A DNA stretch of 64,000 bases, taken from positions 941,801 through 1,005,800 of the forward strand of contig MKVZ01000004.1 of NCBI GenBank assembly GCA_001898995.1, given 5' to 3'. Both the position numbers and the translations under genes were made by a program. The stretch comes from Rhizobiales bacterium 63-22 (GTDB taxonomy: Bacteria; Pseudomonadota; Alphaproteobacteria; Rhizobiales; Rhizobiaceae). This document shows positions 1 through 8,437 of the stretch, piece after piece. Numbering within the stretch: the stretch's first letter is position 1; each line of letters begins with the position of its first letter. The notes under the pieces were generated by a model. That model ran no database searches, was not told the origin of the DNA, and saw only the letters and a program-made list of their open reading frames with translations.

Positions 1-627
1 GAGCGCGGTGCGGTCGAGATCGACGCAGCAGTCGAACAGGCTGCTGTCGGCATGGGTCGCGTGCTGCAGGGTGCGCTCGTTGGTGGTGGGATGCACGCCG
101 CTGATGAGCAGGCGCTGGCCGCGCTTCTGCTTCAACAGGTCCAGCGCCACCTGAATGCGGGATTGGCCGCCGGTGAGCACGACGATGGCATCGGCCGGTT
201 TGTCGATCACGGGCGGTTCCATGTTCGTGACCTTCTCGCCGAAGGCCACGAAGCCGCCCATGAACGCCGCGACGACGACGAACAGGAGGATGGAAACGGG
301 CTGGCAGCGTCTGGCTAGGCGTATCATGACGGACCACAGGAACCGTGCGAGGGCGGCGAGCAGTCTCGGCGGCAGGGACGATAGCTGGCGGGGATGAGCC
401 GGGACGGTATCCGGACGGCCGCGACGCCAGACCACCGCGCCTCCTTGCGCGCCATTGCCGTTCTGTCTCGCATCCGCCGCACCATCGTTTGCCCTGTTTC
501 CGCCGCCCGACACCGGTGGGATTCGTGCCGTCCCGTTCTTGTTATCATAGTCGGCATTGCGGCGATAAGCCGGAAACGGTACGGAAAATCGTGCGCGGCG
601 GCCGGTATTTACGAAAAAGATCGTCAT
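1..627 (-). CDS. YdcF family (DUF218) membrane protein, 3' end outside window
   Basis: The frame is open from the window edge up to an ATG at 627 whose ATGA overlaps the ftsX stop, so translation is probably coupled to ftsX. The 209 visible residues have a polar, low-complexity N-terminal part of about 80 residues, a hydrophobic segment near residues 110-130 (VSILLFVVAAFMGG), then the start of a DUF218 fold (DAIVVLTGGQSR, LLISG). YdcF-like proteins are inner-membrane-anchored proteins of uncertain envelope function. A shorter start at 327 would remove the polar extension and leave about 300 bp non-coding; I prefer 627 because of the ftsX overlap and the lack of any in-frame stop. The family call is fairly sure, the start less so. 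Confidence 0.75.
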   Translation of the reverse strand, partial: MTIFFVNTGRRARFSVPFPAYRRNADYDNKNGTARIPPVSGGGNRANDGAADARQNGNGAQGGAVVWRRGRPDTVPAHPRQLSSLPPRLLAALARFLWSVMIRLARRCQPVSILLFVVVAAFMGGFVAFGEKVTNMEPPVIDKPADAIVVLTGGQSRIQVALDLLKQKRGQRLLISGVHPTTNERTLQHATHADSSLFDCCVDLDRTAL

Positions 628-1649
628 TCCGGGTGGCCTCCGGGTCCATTCATGGTTGCGAGCTGGCGGATCACGGTGATCCGGCTGGTCAGCATGGTCA
701 GCACGCTGACCAGAATGATGATGATCGCCGAGCCGATATAACCATTGATGCCGATGGCGAAATTGCCGAACATCGCCGCCGCCTGATCGCCCTCCGGCGT
801 CGCCGTGTTGTATGACGCCCACCACGAGAAGATCAGGAAGACCAGCATGGCTGCGGCGCCGCCGAACAGCGCGCCCTTCAGCGCAGTGCGGAAGAAATGC
901 CATTCGAATTCCCGCGCCACGAATTTCGATTCCGCGCCGATGAAATGCAGCACCTCGATGATATGGCCGTTGCCGTACATGGCGCCGCGCGTGGCGAAGA
1001 TGACGGTGAGCACGGTGGCGGCGACGACCAGCGCCAGCACGGCGGTGCCGACCAGAACCGTGGTGCGCGCCATCGTGACCAGCCGGTCCACCCATGTGCG
1101 GTGATCGTCGAAGCTCGCCGCCGGAATGGCGCGCGTCAGTTCCGCGCGCAACGTCGCGAAATCGGGCGGCGCGTTCTCGTCGATGGTCACAACCACGAGG
1201 CGCGGCACCGGCAGTTCGTCTATATTGAGGCCGCTGCCCAGCCACGGTTCCAGCAGGCGGGCGGTGGCGGCCTTGTCGACGATTCGGGTTCCGGTGACGC
1301 CCGCGAAGCCGCGCGCGATATCGCTTGCCTGTTGCAGGGCCTTGTCCATGTCCAGCCCCTCCGCGGGGCGGATCTGGATCGTGGCCTCACGCGCGATCTG
1401 GCTCTGCCATGCGGCGGCGGAGGCGCGCACCAGCGTCACACCGCCCATGGTGAGGCAGGCGAGGAAGGTCATGATGGCGATGACGGTCACCAGCGCCGTG
1501 CCGGTCACGCTGCCGTCCGGCACGATCGGCGTCGGCCCCTGCCGCCGCCGGCGCTTGCCGATGCGCGCGAAGAACATGTCCTTCAGGTCGTCGAAGGCGA
1601 GCCTGAGGCCCTCCAGCGTGTTCCGCCAGTTTCCGCCGCGCTCAATCAT
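624..1649 (-). CDS. ftsX: Cell division ABC transporter permease FtsX
   Basis: The 341-residue protein has the FtsX plan: a basic cytoplasmic N-terminus (RIGKRRRRQG), TM1 at about 49-74, a periplasmic domain of about 120 residues, then three TM segments near 195-218, 255-280 and 297-322. With FtsE it forms the septal-ring complex that activates periplasmic peptidoglycan hydrolases during division. The ATG at 1649 overlaps the ftsE stop by 8 bp, as expected for a translationally coupled ftsEX pair, and the stop overlaps the next gene. The start and identity are well supported by gene order and topology. Confidence 0.93.
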   Translation of the reverse strand: MIERGGNWRNTLEGLRLAFDDLKDMFFARIGKRRRRQGPTPIVPDGSVTGTALVTVIAIMTFLACLTMGGVTLVRASAAAWQSQIAREATIQIRPAEGLDMDKALQQASDIARGFAGVTGTRIVDKAATARLLEPWLGSGLNIDELPVPRLVVVTIDENAPPDFATLRAELTRAIPAASFDDHRTWVDRLVTMARTTVLVGTAVLALVVAATVLTVIFATRGAMYGNGHIIEVLHFIGAESKFVAREFEWHFFRTALKGALFGGAAAMLVFLIFSWWASYNTATPEGDQAAAMFGNFAIGINGYIGSAIIIILVSVLTMLTSRITVIRQLATMNGPGGHPE

Positions 1650-2319
1650 AGATGTCGAGCCGCCCGTGTTCGAGGATCATGCGCCGCGCATCCATCTGAT
1701 CCATGAGCGACAGATCGTGCGTGGCGATGACGACAGCGGTGCCGGAGCGGTTCAGCTCCGTGAAGAGGCGCAGCAGGCGGCGGGCGAGCGGCGGATCGAC
1801 ATTGCCGGTCGGCTCGTCGGCGAGCAGCAGTTCCGGCTGGTCGATGAGCGCGCGCGCGATGGCCGCACGCTGCTTCTCGCCGCCGGAAAGCACCGGCGGC
1901 AGCACGCGCATCCGATCGCCCAGCCCTACCCAGTGCAGAAGTTCTTCCACTTCGTGGCGATAGGCGGCCTCCTCCTTGCCGCGCACCCTGAGCGGCAGGG
2001 CGACGTTCTCGTAGGTCGTCATATGGTCGAGCAGACGGAAATCCTGGAATACAATGCCGATGCGCCGGCGCAGCAGCGGTATCTCCTTGTGGTCGAGCCG
2101 GGCGACATCCTTGCCGAACACGTTGATGAGGCCGCGCGTCGGCTTCAGGGCCATGAAGAGAAGGCGCATGAGCGAGGTCTTGCCCGCGCCCGACGGCCCG
2201 GTCAGGAACTGGAACGAACGCGGCTCTATGTGGAAGCTGACATCCCGCAGGATCTCAGGCCCCATACCGTAACGCAGGCCGACATTCTCGAACCGTATCA
2301 CCGATCTGCTTCTCGCCAT
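1642..2319 (-). CDS. ftsE: Cell division ATP-binding protein FtsE
   Basis: About 225 residues with all ABC ATPase signatures: Walker A GPSGAGKTS, signature LSGGEKQR, Walker B LLLADEPTGNVD and a switch histidine in ATHD. FtsE is the cytoplasmic ATPase partner of FtsX at the divisome. The chosen start (ATG at 2319, MARSRSVIRFENVGL) gives the usual length; an in-frame ATG at 2355 would add 12 residues unlike the family. A CtrA-type TTAA-N7-TTAA site lies about 65 bp upstream of this start. Confidence 0.95.
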   Translation of the reverse strand: MARSRSVIRFENVGLRYGMGPEILRDVSFHIEPRSFQFLTGPSGAGKTSLMRLLFMALKPTRGLINVFGKDVARLDHKEIPLLRRRIGIVFQDFRLLDHMTTYENVALPLRVRGKEEAAYRHEVEELLHWVGLGDRMRVLPPVLSGGEKQRAAIARALIDQPELLLADEPTGNVDPPLARRLLRLFTELNRSGTAVVIATHDLSLMDQMDARRMILEHGRLDIYD

Positions 2320-2382
2320 TGGCCGCGCGCGCAAACGGCGCGACGGCAATATCAATCACCGATCGACCTTCATCCTCCATGG

Positions 2383-2397
2383 TTAACGTCGCGTTAA
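2383..2397. promoter_or_regulatory. Perfect CtrA-type binding site TTAA-N7-TTAA upstream of ftsE
   Basis: TTAA at 2383-2386, seven bases (CGTCGCG), then TTAA at 2394-2397. This matches the alphaproteobacterial CtrA consensus exactly and is palindromic. It sits 64 bp upstream of the ftsE ATG at 2319, in a non-coding gap. CtrA is the essential cell-cycle regulator in this group, so control of ftsEX is a reasonable inference but has not been shown here. Confidence 0.6.
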
Positions 2398-2500
2398 ACC
2401 ATCCCCGCTTTGCCCGTAAAAATCCACGCCTGTGGCCCGGCAGTTTGACCGGGTCCGAGCGGTTACCGCAAAACCGCTGCGTACCTCTGCCGGAAAGGCC

Positions 2501-2782
2501 CTATTGCCAGCAGCCGAGATTGCGCCCCTTGAGATTGTGGGAATCGATATCCGTTACAAGCCTGGGATCGGCGCGCAACAGGAGCAGCGTGGTGCGCTGT
2601 TTGAGCTCGATCTTCTGCCAGCCCCCGCATTCGGTCGGCATGGATGGCGCCATGTCGATCCTCATCTTCTCGGTCCACGCGGTCGCGCCGGCGCTGCAAC
2701 CGGAAAGAACGGCGGCAAGGGGAACGGCCATCGCCGCATATCGCATGCGTTTCGATATTCTCGCTTCGGAAAGGACAGACAA
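2501..2782 (-). CDS. Small lipoprotein, Rz1/o-spanin-like
   Basis: Encodes up to 93 residues; a second ATG at 2746 gives 81 residues and a more typical signal peptide (MRYAAMAVPLAAVLSGC, lipobox LSGC). The mature part has paired cysteines in CGGWQ and a C-terminal LGCW. The pattern of Cys-Gly-Trp near the start and again at the end resembles short phage-encoded outer-membrane spanin (Rz1-like) proteins. No holin, endolysin or Rz partner is nearby, so it is either a phage remnant or a domesticated lipoprotein. It is codirectional with ftsEX but separated by about 180 bp. The lipoprotein call is firm, the spanin resemblance tentative. Confidence 0.6.
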   Translation of the reverse strand: MSVLSEARISKRMRYAAMAVPLAAVLSGCSAGATAWTEKMRIDMAPSMPTECGGWQKIELKQRTTLLLLRADPRLVTDIDSHNLKGRNLGCWQ

Positions 2783-3101
2783 ACCTATACTCCCTATCGA
2801 CCGCGCGGAACATTACTTTCATTCCCCCTCCCGCTTATAACGCGGCCATGCTCCCTTCCGCAACATGCGGTAACGAATGCGGCTGCTTTCCGGCGGTATC
2901 GGGGCGGACCTGTCATAATTTAAGAAAAATCTAATACAAAAAGCCACGGAAGATTACATTTACTATAAAATCGGCACCCGATCCGTCGCCTGAGTTGTAA
3001 TCATGGTTGATGTTGGATTGTCGCGGTAAGAATTCAACTGTATGTTTTCGGTACATGATTCGTGCCCAAACCGTGTTACCGCTCAAAATCTGGGGATTTT
3101 C
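2783..3101. other. AT-rich intergenic region upstream of the aquaporin gene
   Basis: This 319-bp gap separates the divergent lipoprotein and aquaporin genes. It is clearly richer in A and T than its surroundings, especially 2915-2970, and probably holds promoters for both. I see no convincing -35/-10 pair, ORF or hairpin that I would annotate. Confidence 0.4.
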
Positions 3102-3788
3102 ATGCTGAACAAATTATCGGCCGAGTTCTTCGGCACCTTCTGGCTTGTTTTCGGCGGATGCGGCAGCGCGGTTCTCGCTGCCGCCTTTCCCACCCTCGGC
3201 ATTGGTTTTCTTGGTGTGGCCCTGGCCTTCGGCCTGACGGTGCTGACCATGGCCTATGCCGTCGGCGGCATTTCCGGCGGTCATTTCAATCCCGCCGTTT
3301 CCTTCGGTCTCATGATTGCCGGCCGCTTCCCGGCCAGGGATCTTATCCCCTACTGGATCGTACAGGTTCTCGGTGCCATCGCCGCCGCCGCGGTTCTGTA
3401 TGTGATCGCCTCGGGCAAGGCCGGCTTCACTGCAGGCAGTTTCGCCACGGACGGCTATGGCGATCTTTCGCCCGGCCACTACAGCATGGTCTCCGGCCTC
3501 GTGATCGAGATCGTGCTGACGGCCTTCTTCCTGCTCGTGATCCTCGGCTCGACGGCCTCGACCGCGCCGGCGGGTCTCGGCCCGCTCGCCATCGGTCTTT
3601 CGCTGACCGTCATTCACCTGATTTCGATCCCGGTGACGAACACTTCGGTCAACCCGGCGCGCTCCACGGGACCGGCGCTCTTCGCCGACACTGCCGCGAT
3701 CAGCCAGTTGTGGCTGTTCTGGGTCGCACCGCTGATCGGCGCAGCACTCGGTGCGATCATCTGGAAGGGTCTGATCGGCAGGGACTGA
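3102..3788 (+). CDS. aqpZ: Aquaporin Z-type water channel
   Basis: The 228-residue protein carries both channel NPA motifs, [11 protein letters not shown] and [11 protein letters not shown], and six membrane segments. The arginine after the second NPA and the serine/threonine-rich lumen fit a water-selective AqpZ rather than a glycerol facilitator. Start: ATG at 3102 ([14 protein letters not shown]), which is the family N-terminus; an upstream in-frame ATG at 3042 would add 20 unrelated residues. It stands alone, divergent from the small lipoprotein and convergent with the TerB-like gene. Confidence 0.94.
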   Translation: MLNKLSAEFFGTFWLVFGGCGSAVLAAAFPTLGIGFLGVALAFGLTVLTMAYAVGGISGGHFNPAVSFGLMIAGRFPARDLIPYWIVQVLGAIAAAAVLYVIASGKAGFTAGSFATDGYGDLSPGHYSMVSGLVIEIVLTAFFLLVILGSTASTAPAGLGPLAIGLSLTVIHLISIPVTNTSVNPARSTGPALFADTAAISQLWLFWVAPLIGAALGAIIWKGLIGRD

Positions 3789-3831
3789 TCGGTCATCCCG
3801 ACAGGAAGGAGCATGAAGACAGGCAAGCAAG

Positions 3832-3851
3832 GCCGGGTGGCTCCACCCGGC
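3832..3851. terminator. Hairpin between convergent aqpZ and TerB-like genes
   Basis: A 9-bp perfect inverted repeat (GCCGGGTGG, 2-nt loop, CCACCCGGC) lies about 45 bp after the aqpZ stop and 57 bp after the TerB-like stop. There is no clear T-run on either side, so it may be only a weak or Rho-assisted terminator. Confidence 0.35.
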
Positions 3852-3907
3852 TGCGCAATGCTTCCGATGTTCTGAAAAACTTCGACCTTTTCCGGGGTAC
3901 GCTCCGA

Positions 3908-4363
3908 TCAGGAAGCGATCTTCCGCTCCATCGCGCTGCGGTCTTCGTCGCGGATGCCGATCATCTCCGCGACCCGCCACATCGTATCCGCTTCCACCTC
4001 GTTGACTTCGCCGTCGGCGCGCACGATCTCCCACATCAGTTCGACGAAATCCAGACGCGCCTGATAGTCGAGACGGCGCTTGAGGACGAAGGTGAAATCC
4101 GACAGGTCGATCGCCTCGTGATCGGCGGCCCGCGCCGCCCGGAGGAGCTTCTTCAGCGCATCGCCCTTGAGGCCGTATTTCTGCGAAAGCATCGCCGAAA
4201 GCTTGCGTCGCTCGCTGTCGCGCGTCTCGCCATCGGCGTCCATGAGATGATACAGCAGGGCAGCGGCGGCAAGGCGGGGATCGTCGTCGGAAAAGTTTTC
4301 GCCGCGTCCCCGCAAGCCGCTTGCGGGCAGCTCTTTCAGAAATTCCACCAGACGATCGAACAT
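3908..4363 (-). CDS. TerB family protein (tellurite-resistance-like, COG4103)
   Basis: About 151 residues, all-helical and acidic, with the TerB pattern of paired acidic helices (LLYHLMDADGETRDSERRK and MWEIVRADGEVNEVEADTMW), which resemble a metal-binding arrangement. The molecular role of stand-alone TerB proteins is not established, and tellurite resistance should not be assumed. The start at 4363 (MFDRLVEFLKELP) was chosen over the upstream ATG at 4414 because the added residues are not conserved-looking. Single gene facing aqpZ. Confidence 0.82.
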   Translation of the reverse strand: MFDRLVEFLKELPASGLRGRGENFSDDDPRLAAAALLYHLMDADGETRDSERRKLSAMLSQKYGLKGDALKKLLRAARAADHEAIDLSDFTFVLKRRLDYQARLDFVELMWEIVRADGEVNEVEADTMWRVAEMIGIRDEDRSAMERKIAS

Positions 4364-4556
4364 ATGCCTTCCCCCGATGCAGGCACGGTGGAAAGAGCGG
4401 CAACCGCTCCACACCGTTTCCTTCCATTAGCCAAGTCGAAGGTAAAGACATGGTTTTATCAGGCAAGACGGCAAAGCGTCCGTCACCACGATTTGCCGCA
4501 AAAGGTGGGGGAGGCGTTGTATTCGGGCAACGCTTTGTGAAACGGGCGGCGATGGA

Positions 4557-6236
4557 TCAGAACAGGCGCAGCCCGCCCTGCGCCTTGCTGGCGCCTCCGT
4601 CTTCCTCCACGCCCGGATCGTCGACGACGAGATGCTGGGGCCGCTGCTTTTCTTCGTTTTCGACCGGTTCGGCCGCGTCCAGCGGCGGCGCTTGGAGCGG
4701 CGGGGCGCTCGCGGCCGGTTCTACCGCCTTGACCGGCTGGGGCCTGACCGGCTTGGGTTCCATTGCGACAGGCTCCGCAGCGGGTACGGATGCGACCGCT
4801 TCCGCCTCGACCACCGCATGCGTCTCAGCTTCCGCCGGCCATGCGGGCGGGGCGGCAGGCGCGATGGCGGGCACCGGGGCGGGCACTGATGCGCTTTCCT
4901 GTTGCGGCCCCTTGATCTCCTGCTTTTCCGCCTCGATGACGGGAGCAAGCTGTTCGACCGGGACTTTCCACTCGAAGCTGTTGAGCCGTCCGGTGACGGG
5001 CGAAACCGGCGACCACTGCTCGCTGACATAGCCGTCCGCCGTCCATGCCGGATCGCGCGGCGCCTTGACCGCCTGCGCCAGCCATTGCCGGACCTTGCCC
5101 TGATCGCCGCTTTCGGCCTCCTCTATATCGGCCATCAGCAGATAGGCGCTTTCGCGCGGAGCGGAGCGGATGACCTTTTCGGCATTGTCGCGCGCCAGCC
5201 GGTAATCGTTGGCCTCATAGGCGGCGCGGGCGAGCGCAAGGCTGCCTTCGGCATTGTTGGCGCGCAGCGAAACGAGATGCCGCGCGCGCTTGAGCCGGTC
5301 CTGCGCCGTGTCGCCGGCGCGGGCATGGATATAGGCCGTGGCGACATCGGGATGCGGAAAGCGCTTCCACGCCGCTTCTAGGATTTTCGACCCCTTGCGC
5401 ACGTCGCCGTCGGCGAAGAGCGCCCGTGCCGCCGTCACGGCGGCGGGGATGAGGTCGGGCGCGAGCCGGTTGGCCTCCACCGCGAGGGTTTTGGCATGGG
5501 CGCGGTCGGTGTCGAGCGTCGCCATGGCCTTGGCGGTCAGAAGCGCGGCGCGTTCCTTCCTCACCGCTTCCTTGCCGTGGGCGAGCGCCTGCTTGCGCGC
5601 CTCGACCAGTTTCAACGCTCCGTCCCAGTCACCCTCCGCGCAAAGCTGGCCCATCACCGCCGAGGAGGCCCATTCGAGCTGCGGCGCTTCCTTCGCGGCC
5701 TCGGTGGCATAATGGCGGGCGGCCTCGCGGGCGCCGGCACGCTGCGCCTCGATATAAAGCCCGCGCAGGCCGAGAAGCCGCGTTTCGGGATATTCGATCA
5801 TCGCCTCGAAGCTCTTGCGGGCATCATCCGTGCGCCCTTCCAGCATCGCCGTCTGCGCGTTCAGAAGCCGGACGAGCGGCTTCTGGCTGCCGCCGAGCAG
5901 CCGGCCCGCCTGTTTCGCCATGCGGCGCGCGGATTCGGCGTCGCCCGCCCCGGCGGCGATCAGGCCCTTCGACAGCGACTGATAGCCCCGGTCGCGCTTG
6001 CGGGTACGGAGATGCCGGCGCAGCAGGAAGGGCGAGCGCAGGATGCCCCTGACGATCCACCAGAGGATGAGGATCGCGACGATCAGGATCACCACACCGG
6101 CGGCGGCGGTAATCAGCGACAGGTTGTGATGATTGCCGGCAAAGACCACGTCGACCTGGCCGGGACGGTTGGCGAGCCATGCGAAGCCGAAGCCGAGCAG
6201 CGCGACGACGGCGAGATAGAACAGAACACGCAGCAT
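4557..6236 (-). CDS. hemY: HemY-like TPR inner-membrane protein
   Basis: 559 residues. Two N-terminal membrane segments (MLRVLFYLAVVALLGFGFAW and a second near residues 40-65), then a long helical region with TPR-like repeats, and a proline/alanine/glutamate-rich C-terminal tail of about 130 residues. HemY_N proteins sit at the end of hemCD clusters and are thought to support late heme synthesis; their biochemical activity is unknown. The start at 6236 lies 10 bp after the upstream gene's stop. It is the last gene of the hemC-hemD-mitofilin-like-hemY series. Confidence 0.87.
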   Translation of the reverse strand: MLRVLFYLAVVALLGFGFAWLANRPGQVDVVFAGNHHNLSLITAAAGVVILIVAILILWWIVRGILRSPFLLRRHLRTRKRDRGYQSLSKGLIAAGAGDAESARRMAKQAGRLLGGSQKPLVRLLNAQTAMLEGRTDDARKSFEAMIEYPETRLLGLRGLYIEAQRAGAREAARHYATEAAKEAPQLEWASSAVMGQLCAEGDWDGALKLVEARKQALAHGKEAVRKERAALLTAKAMATLDTDRAHAKTLAVEANRLAPDLIPAAVTAARALFADGDVRKGSKILEAAWKRFPHPDVATAYIHARAGDTAQDRLKRARHLVSLRANNAEGSLALARAAYEANDYRLARDNAEKVIRSAPRESAYLLMADIEEAESGDQGKVRQWLAQAVKAPRDPAWTADGYVSEQWSPVSPVTGRLNSFEWKVPVEQLAPVIEAEKQEIKGPQQESASVPAPVPAIAPAAPPAWPAEAETHAVVEAEAVASVPAAEPVAMEPKPVRPQPVKAVEPAASAPPLQAPPLDAAEPVENEEKQRPQHLVVDDPGVEEDGGASKAQGGLRLF

Positions 6237-6246
6237 GAGCACCCCC

Positions 6247-7617
6247 TCACTGGCCGGACGAAGACGGCGTATCGGCGGCAGCCTTCGGCTTGAGGCTGTC
6301 GCTGACGAGACGCTGGACCAGCGCATCCGCGTCGCGTCGCGCCTTCATCTGGCTGGCGAAGTCCTGCGACACGGCCTTGGCGTCTGCCGGAAGCCGGTCC
6401 CATTCGGCCAGAGCGCGGTCGAGATCGCCGGCATGAAGCGCCGCCTCCATTCGCGCGGTCGCCGGGCCAACGCCCGTGCCCGCCACATTGCCGGCCACCG
6501 GCCGTATGTTTACCAATCCCTTGGCGCTGGCGACAAGCTGGTCCCAGATGCCCGCATCGGGCGGCAGCTTGTTTTCGGTCGCGACGATACGGTCGGCGAC
6601 CGGCCCGAACCATGCGTTGAGGTCGGCTATCGTCGGCACGCCCTTCGCCGCGAAGGGCCTCAGCCCGGCCAGCGTGGCGTCGTGCGGGGCGAGCGCGGCA
6701 TAGGTGTCGAGCTCGGCCTTGAACGAGCCGCCCCGGTCGATCGCGGTCTTGAGCGCATTGGCGGCGACGAGTGCGGCGGCATCGGGCTGGCGCGCCGCCG
6801 CGCCGACCTTTTCCTGCAGGGAGGCGAGTTTCGATTCCAGCGAGGAAATCGTGCCGCTCGTGTCCGAGACCCCGGCGGCGGCGTGATCGGCCTGGCTCTG
6901 GGCCACCGTCAGTTTCGATTCGAGCGTATCGACGCGCGTGGCCAGTTGTGCGACGTCTGCGGCGGTACCGCCCGCGTCGGCTTTGGGCAGCGCGTCCACC
7001 TGCTGCTGGACCTGCGACAGGGTACCGGCCACGGCCTCGGCCTTGATTTCGGCGGCCTGAACGTTCTTCTGCAACTGATCGAGCTTGCCTTGCGCCGCCG
7101 CATCGAGCGGGGCGGGCGCAGGATTGGCGCGCAGTTCCGCGATCTGCTGTTGCATATGCGCAAGCTGTTCCGCCGTTGCGCGCCCGCCGGGCGAAGGGAT
7201 CACATCGCCCCATTGCAGCGCATACAGGCCGGCGAGCGCGATCACGCCGCCGGCGATTCCGGCCAGAAGATGCGACAGGCCGGAACCGGAGCCGCCCGAT
7301 GAAGTGGCAGGTGAAGCGGCGGGCGGAACGGCTGCCGCCGGTTTGTCCGCCGTTCGGTGCGGCTTTTCCGTTTCCGGCTTGACGCCGGCCTGAAAGGGCG
7401 GCGCCTCATTGCCGGAAGGGCTGCCGAAAGAGCTGCCCACCGGCTTCGCTTCCATGTCCGTTTCCACATTGCGGGAAAAGTCTCCTACCGGTTCGGCGGG
7501 AGGGACCGGCTTTGCCGATGACGGCTGATCCATGCGTTTCACATCGGATGGATCGAGGTTGATCGTCACGGGGTTGCGGGCCGGTTTGGAATGCCGCGGG
7601 GTGCCGGGTTTCGCCAT
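6247..7617 (-). CDS. Mitofilin-like membrane protein (COG4223) in the hem cluster
   Basis: 456 residues. It has a polar N-terminus of about 110 residues, one TM segment (LLAGIAGGVIALAGLYALQWG), a long coiled coil (about 140-300), and a C-terminal helical domain ending in a mitofilin-signature-like region (AEWDRLPADAKAVSQDFASQM). Bacterial homologues of the mitochondrial cristae organiser Mic60 occur in this position in alphaproteobacteria, between hemD and hemY, where they are linked to intracytoplasmic membrane shape. Start at 7617 (MAKPGTPRHSK); an ATG 12 bp further upstream is also possible. Confidence 0.82.
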   Translation of the reverse strand: MAKPGTPRHSKPARNPVTINLDPSDVKRMDQPSSAKPVPPAEPVGDFSRNVETDMEAKPVGSSFGSPSGNEAPPFQAGVKPETEKPHRTADKPAAAVPPAASPATSSGGSGSGLSHLLAGIAGGVIALAGLYALQWGDVIPSPGGRATAEQLAHMQQQIAELRANPAPAPLDAAAQGKLDQLQKNVQAAEIKAEAVAGTLSQVQQQVDALPKADAGGTAADVAQLATRVDTLESKLTVAQSQADHAAAGVSDTSGTISSLESKLASLQEKVGAAARQPDAAALVAANALKTAIDRGGSFKAELDTYAALAPHDATLAGLRPFAAKGVPTIADLNAWFGPVADRIVATENKLPPDAGIWDQLVASAKGLVNIRPVAGNVAGTGVGPATARMEAALHAGDLDRALAEWDRLPADAKAVSQDFASQMKARRDADALVQRLVSDSLKPKAAADTPSSSGQ

Positions 7618-7698
7618 GGAGCCTCTCATGTCGATGTTCTGTGAACCAAAAGTCTATCAGATAAAATGCTGTGTGGCAGGGAGGTTGCATCGAAAAGA

Positions 7699-8433
7699 TC
7701 AAAGTTTGGCAAAAAGGCCGAAAAGCCCGTCCTCGTCCGGCTGGTCGGCGATCAGCGCCCGTGCGCGCCAGTTTTCGGGCAACTGCGCCGCCACACGGTC
7801 CGAAATGCAGAAAAAGCGCGTGGCTTCGCTGAAAAACGGTGCGTTCTCCGGCATGGTTTGCGCAAGGCTTGCCGCGGCCGCGCCGGAATAGAGCAGCGCC
7901 GCAAGCACGTTGCCATCCGCGAAGAGCCGCACGAACGTGTCGGGCGCATAGGCGATCCGTTCCATGTCGTAGACCTCGCGCACCGTCATGACGAGGCCGG
8001 AAGCCGCGATGCGCTCCTCGAACAGCGGCTGGCGCCGGCGACCCGCCAGATAGAGGATGCGTGCCTGCGCCGGCAGGACTTCGCGCATGGTCGCGGCAAG
8101 CTGCCCGGCATCGCCGCCGCCCTCGGTCACACGAGCGAAGCCGGCGTTTCGCGCCGCGTGGGCTGTGCGCGCGCCGACCGCGAAGAGCGGCAGGGCGGTG
8201 AAGGGACGGAGCGTGGCTGCTTCCATATGAAGAAATGCGTTGGCGCTGGTGACGGCCACGGCATCGAAATGTGCATCGGGCAGGGAAGAGGCAAGGGAAA
8301 CCGCGCGGGCGAGCGGCAGCAGCACCGGCTCGTAGCCCATTTCGGCCAGCCGGCGCCCGGTGCGCGAGGCCGCCGGTTCCGGCCGTGTCACCAGAACCCT
8401 GCCGTGCCCGGCTGGTTGCTTGCGGCCAGGCAA
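7699..8433 (-). CDS. hemD: Uroporphyrinogen-III synthase
   Basis: Converts hydroxymethylbilane to uroporphyrinogen III. The sequence is weakly conserved, as is usual for HemD, but it begins with the family strand VLVTRPEPAASRTGRRL, contains FDAVAVTSANAF and ends with a second small domain. It follows hemC directly. The reading frame opens inside hemC; there is no ATG near the expected start, so I infer a TTG at 8433, 4 bp past the hemC stop, giving 244 residues. The function is supported as much by position as by sequence. Confidence 0.85.
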   Translation of the reverse strand: MPGRKQPAGHGRVLVTRPEPAASRTGRRLAEMGYEPVLLPLARAVSLASSLPDAHFDAVAVTSANAFLHMEAATLRPFTALPLFAVGARTAHAARNAGFARVTEGGGDAGQLAATMREVLPAQARILYLAGRRRQPLFEERIAASGLVMTVREVYDMERIAYAPDTFVRLFADGNVLAALLYSGAAAASLAQTMPENAPFFSEATRFFCISDRVAAQLPENWRARALIADQPDEDGLFGLFAKL

Positions 8434-8437
8434 CGGT

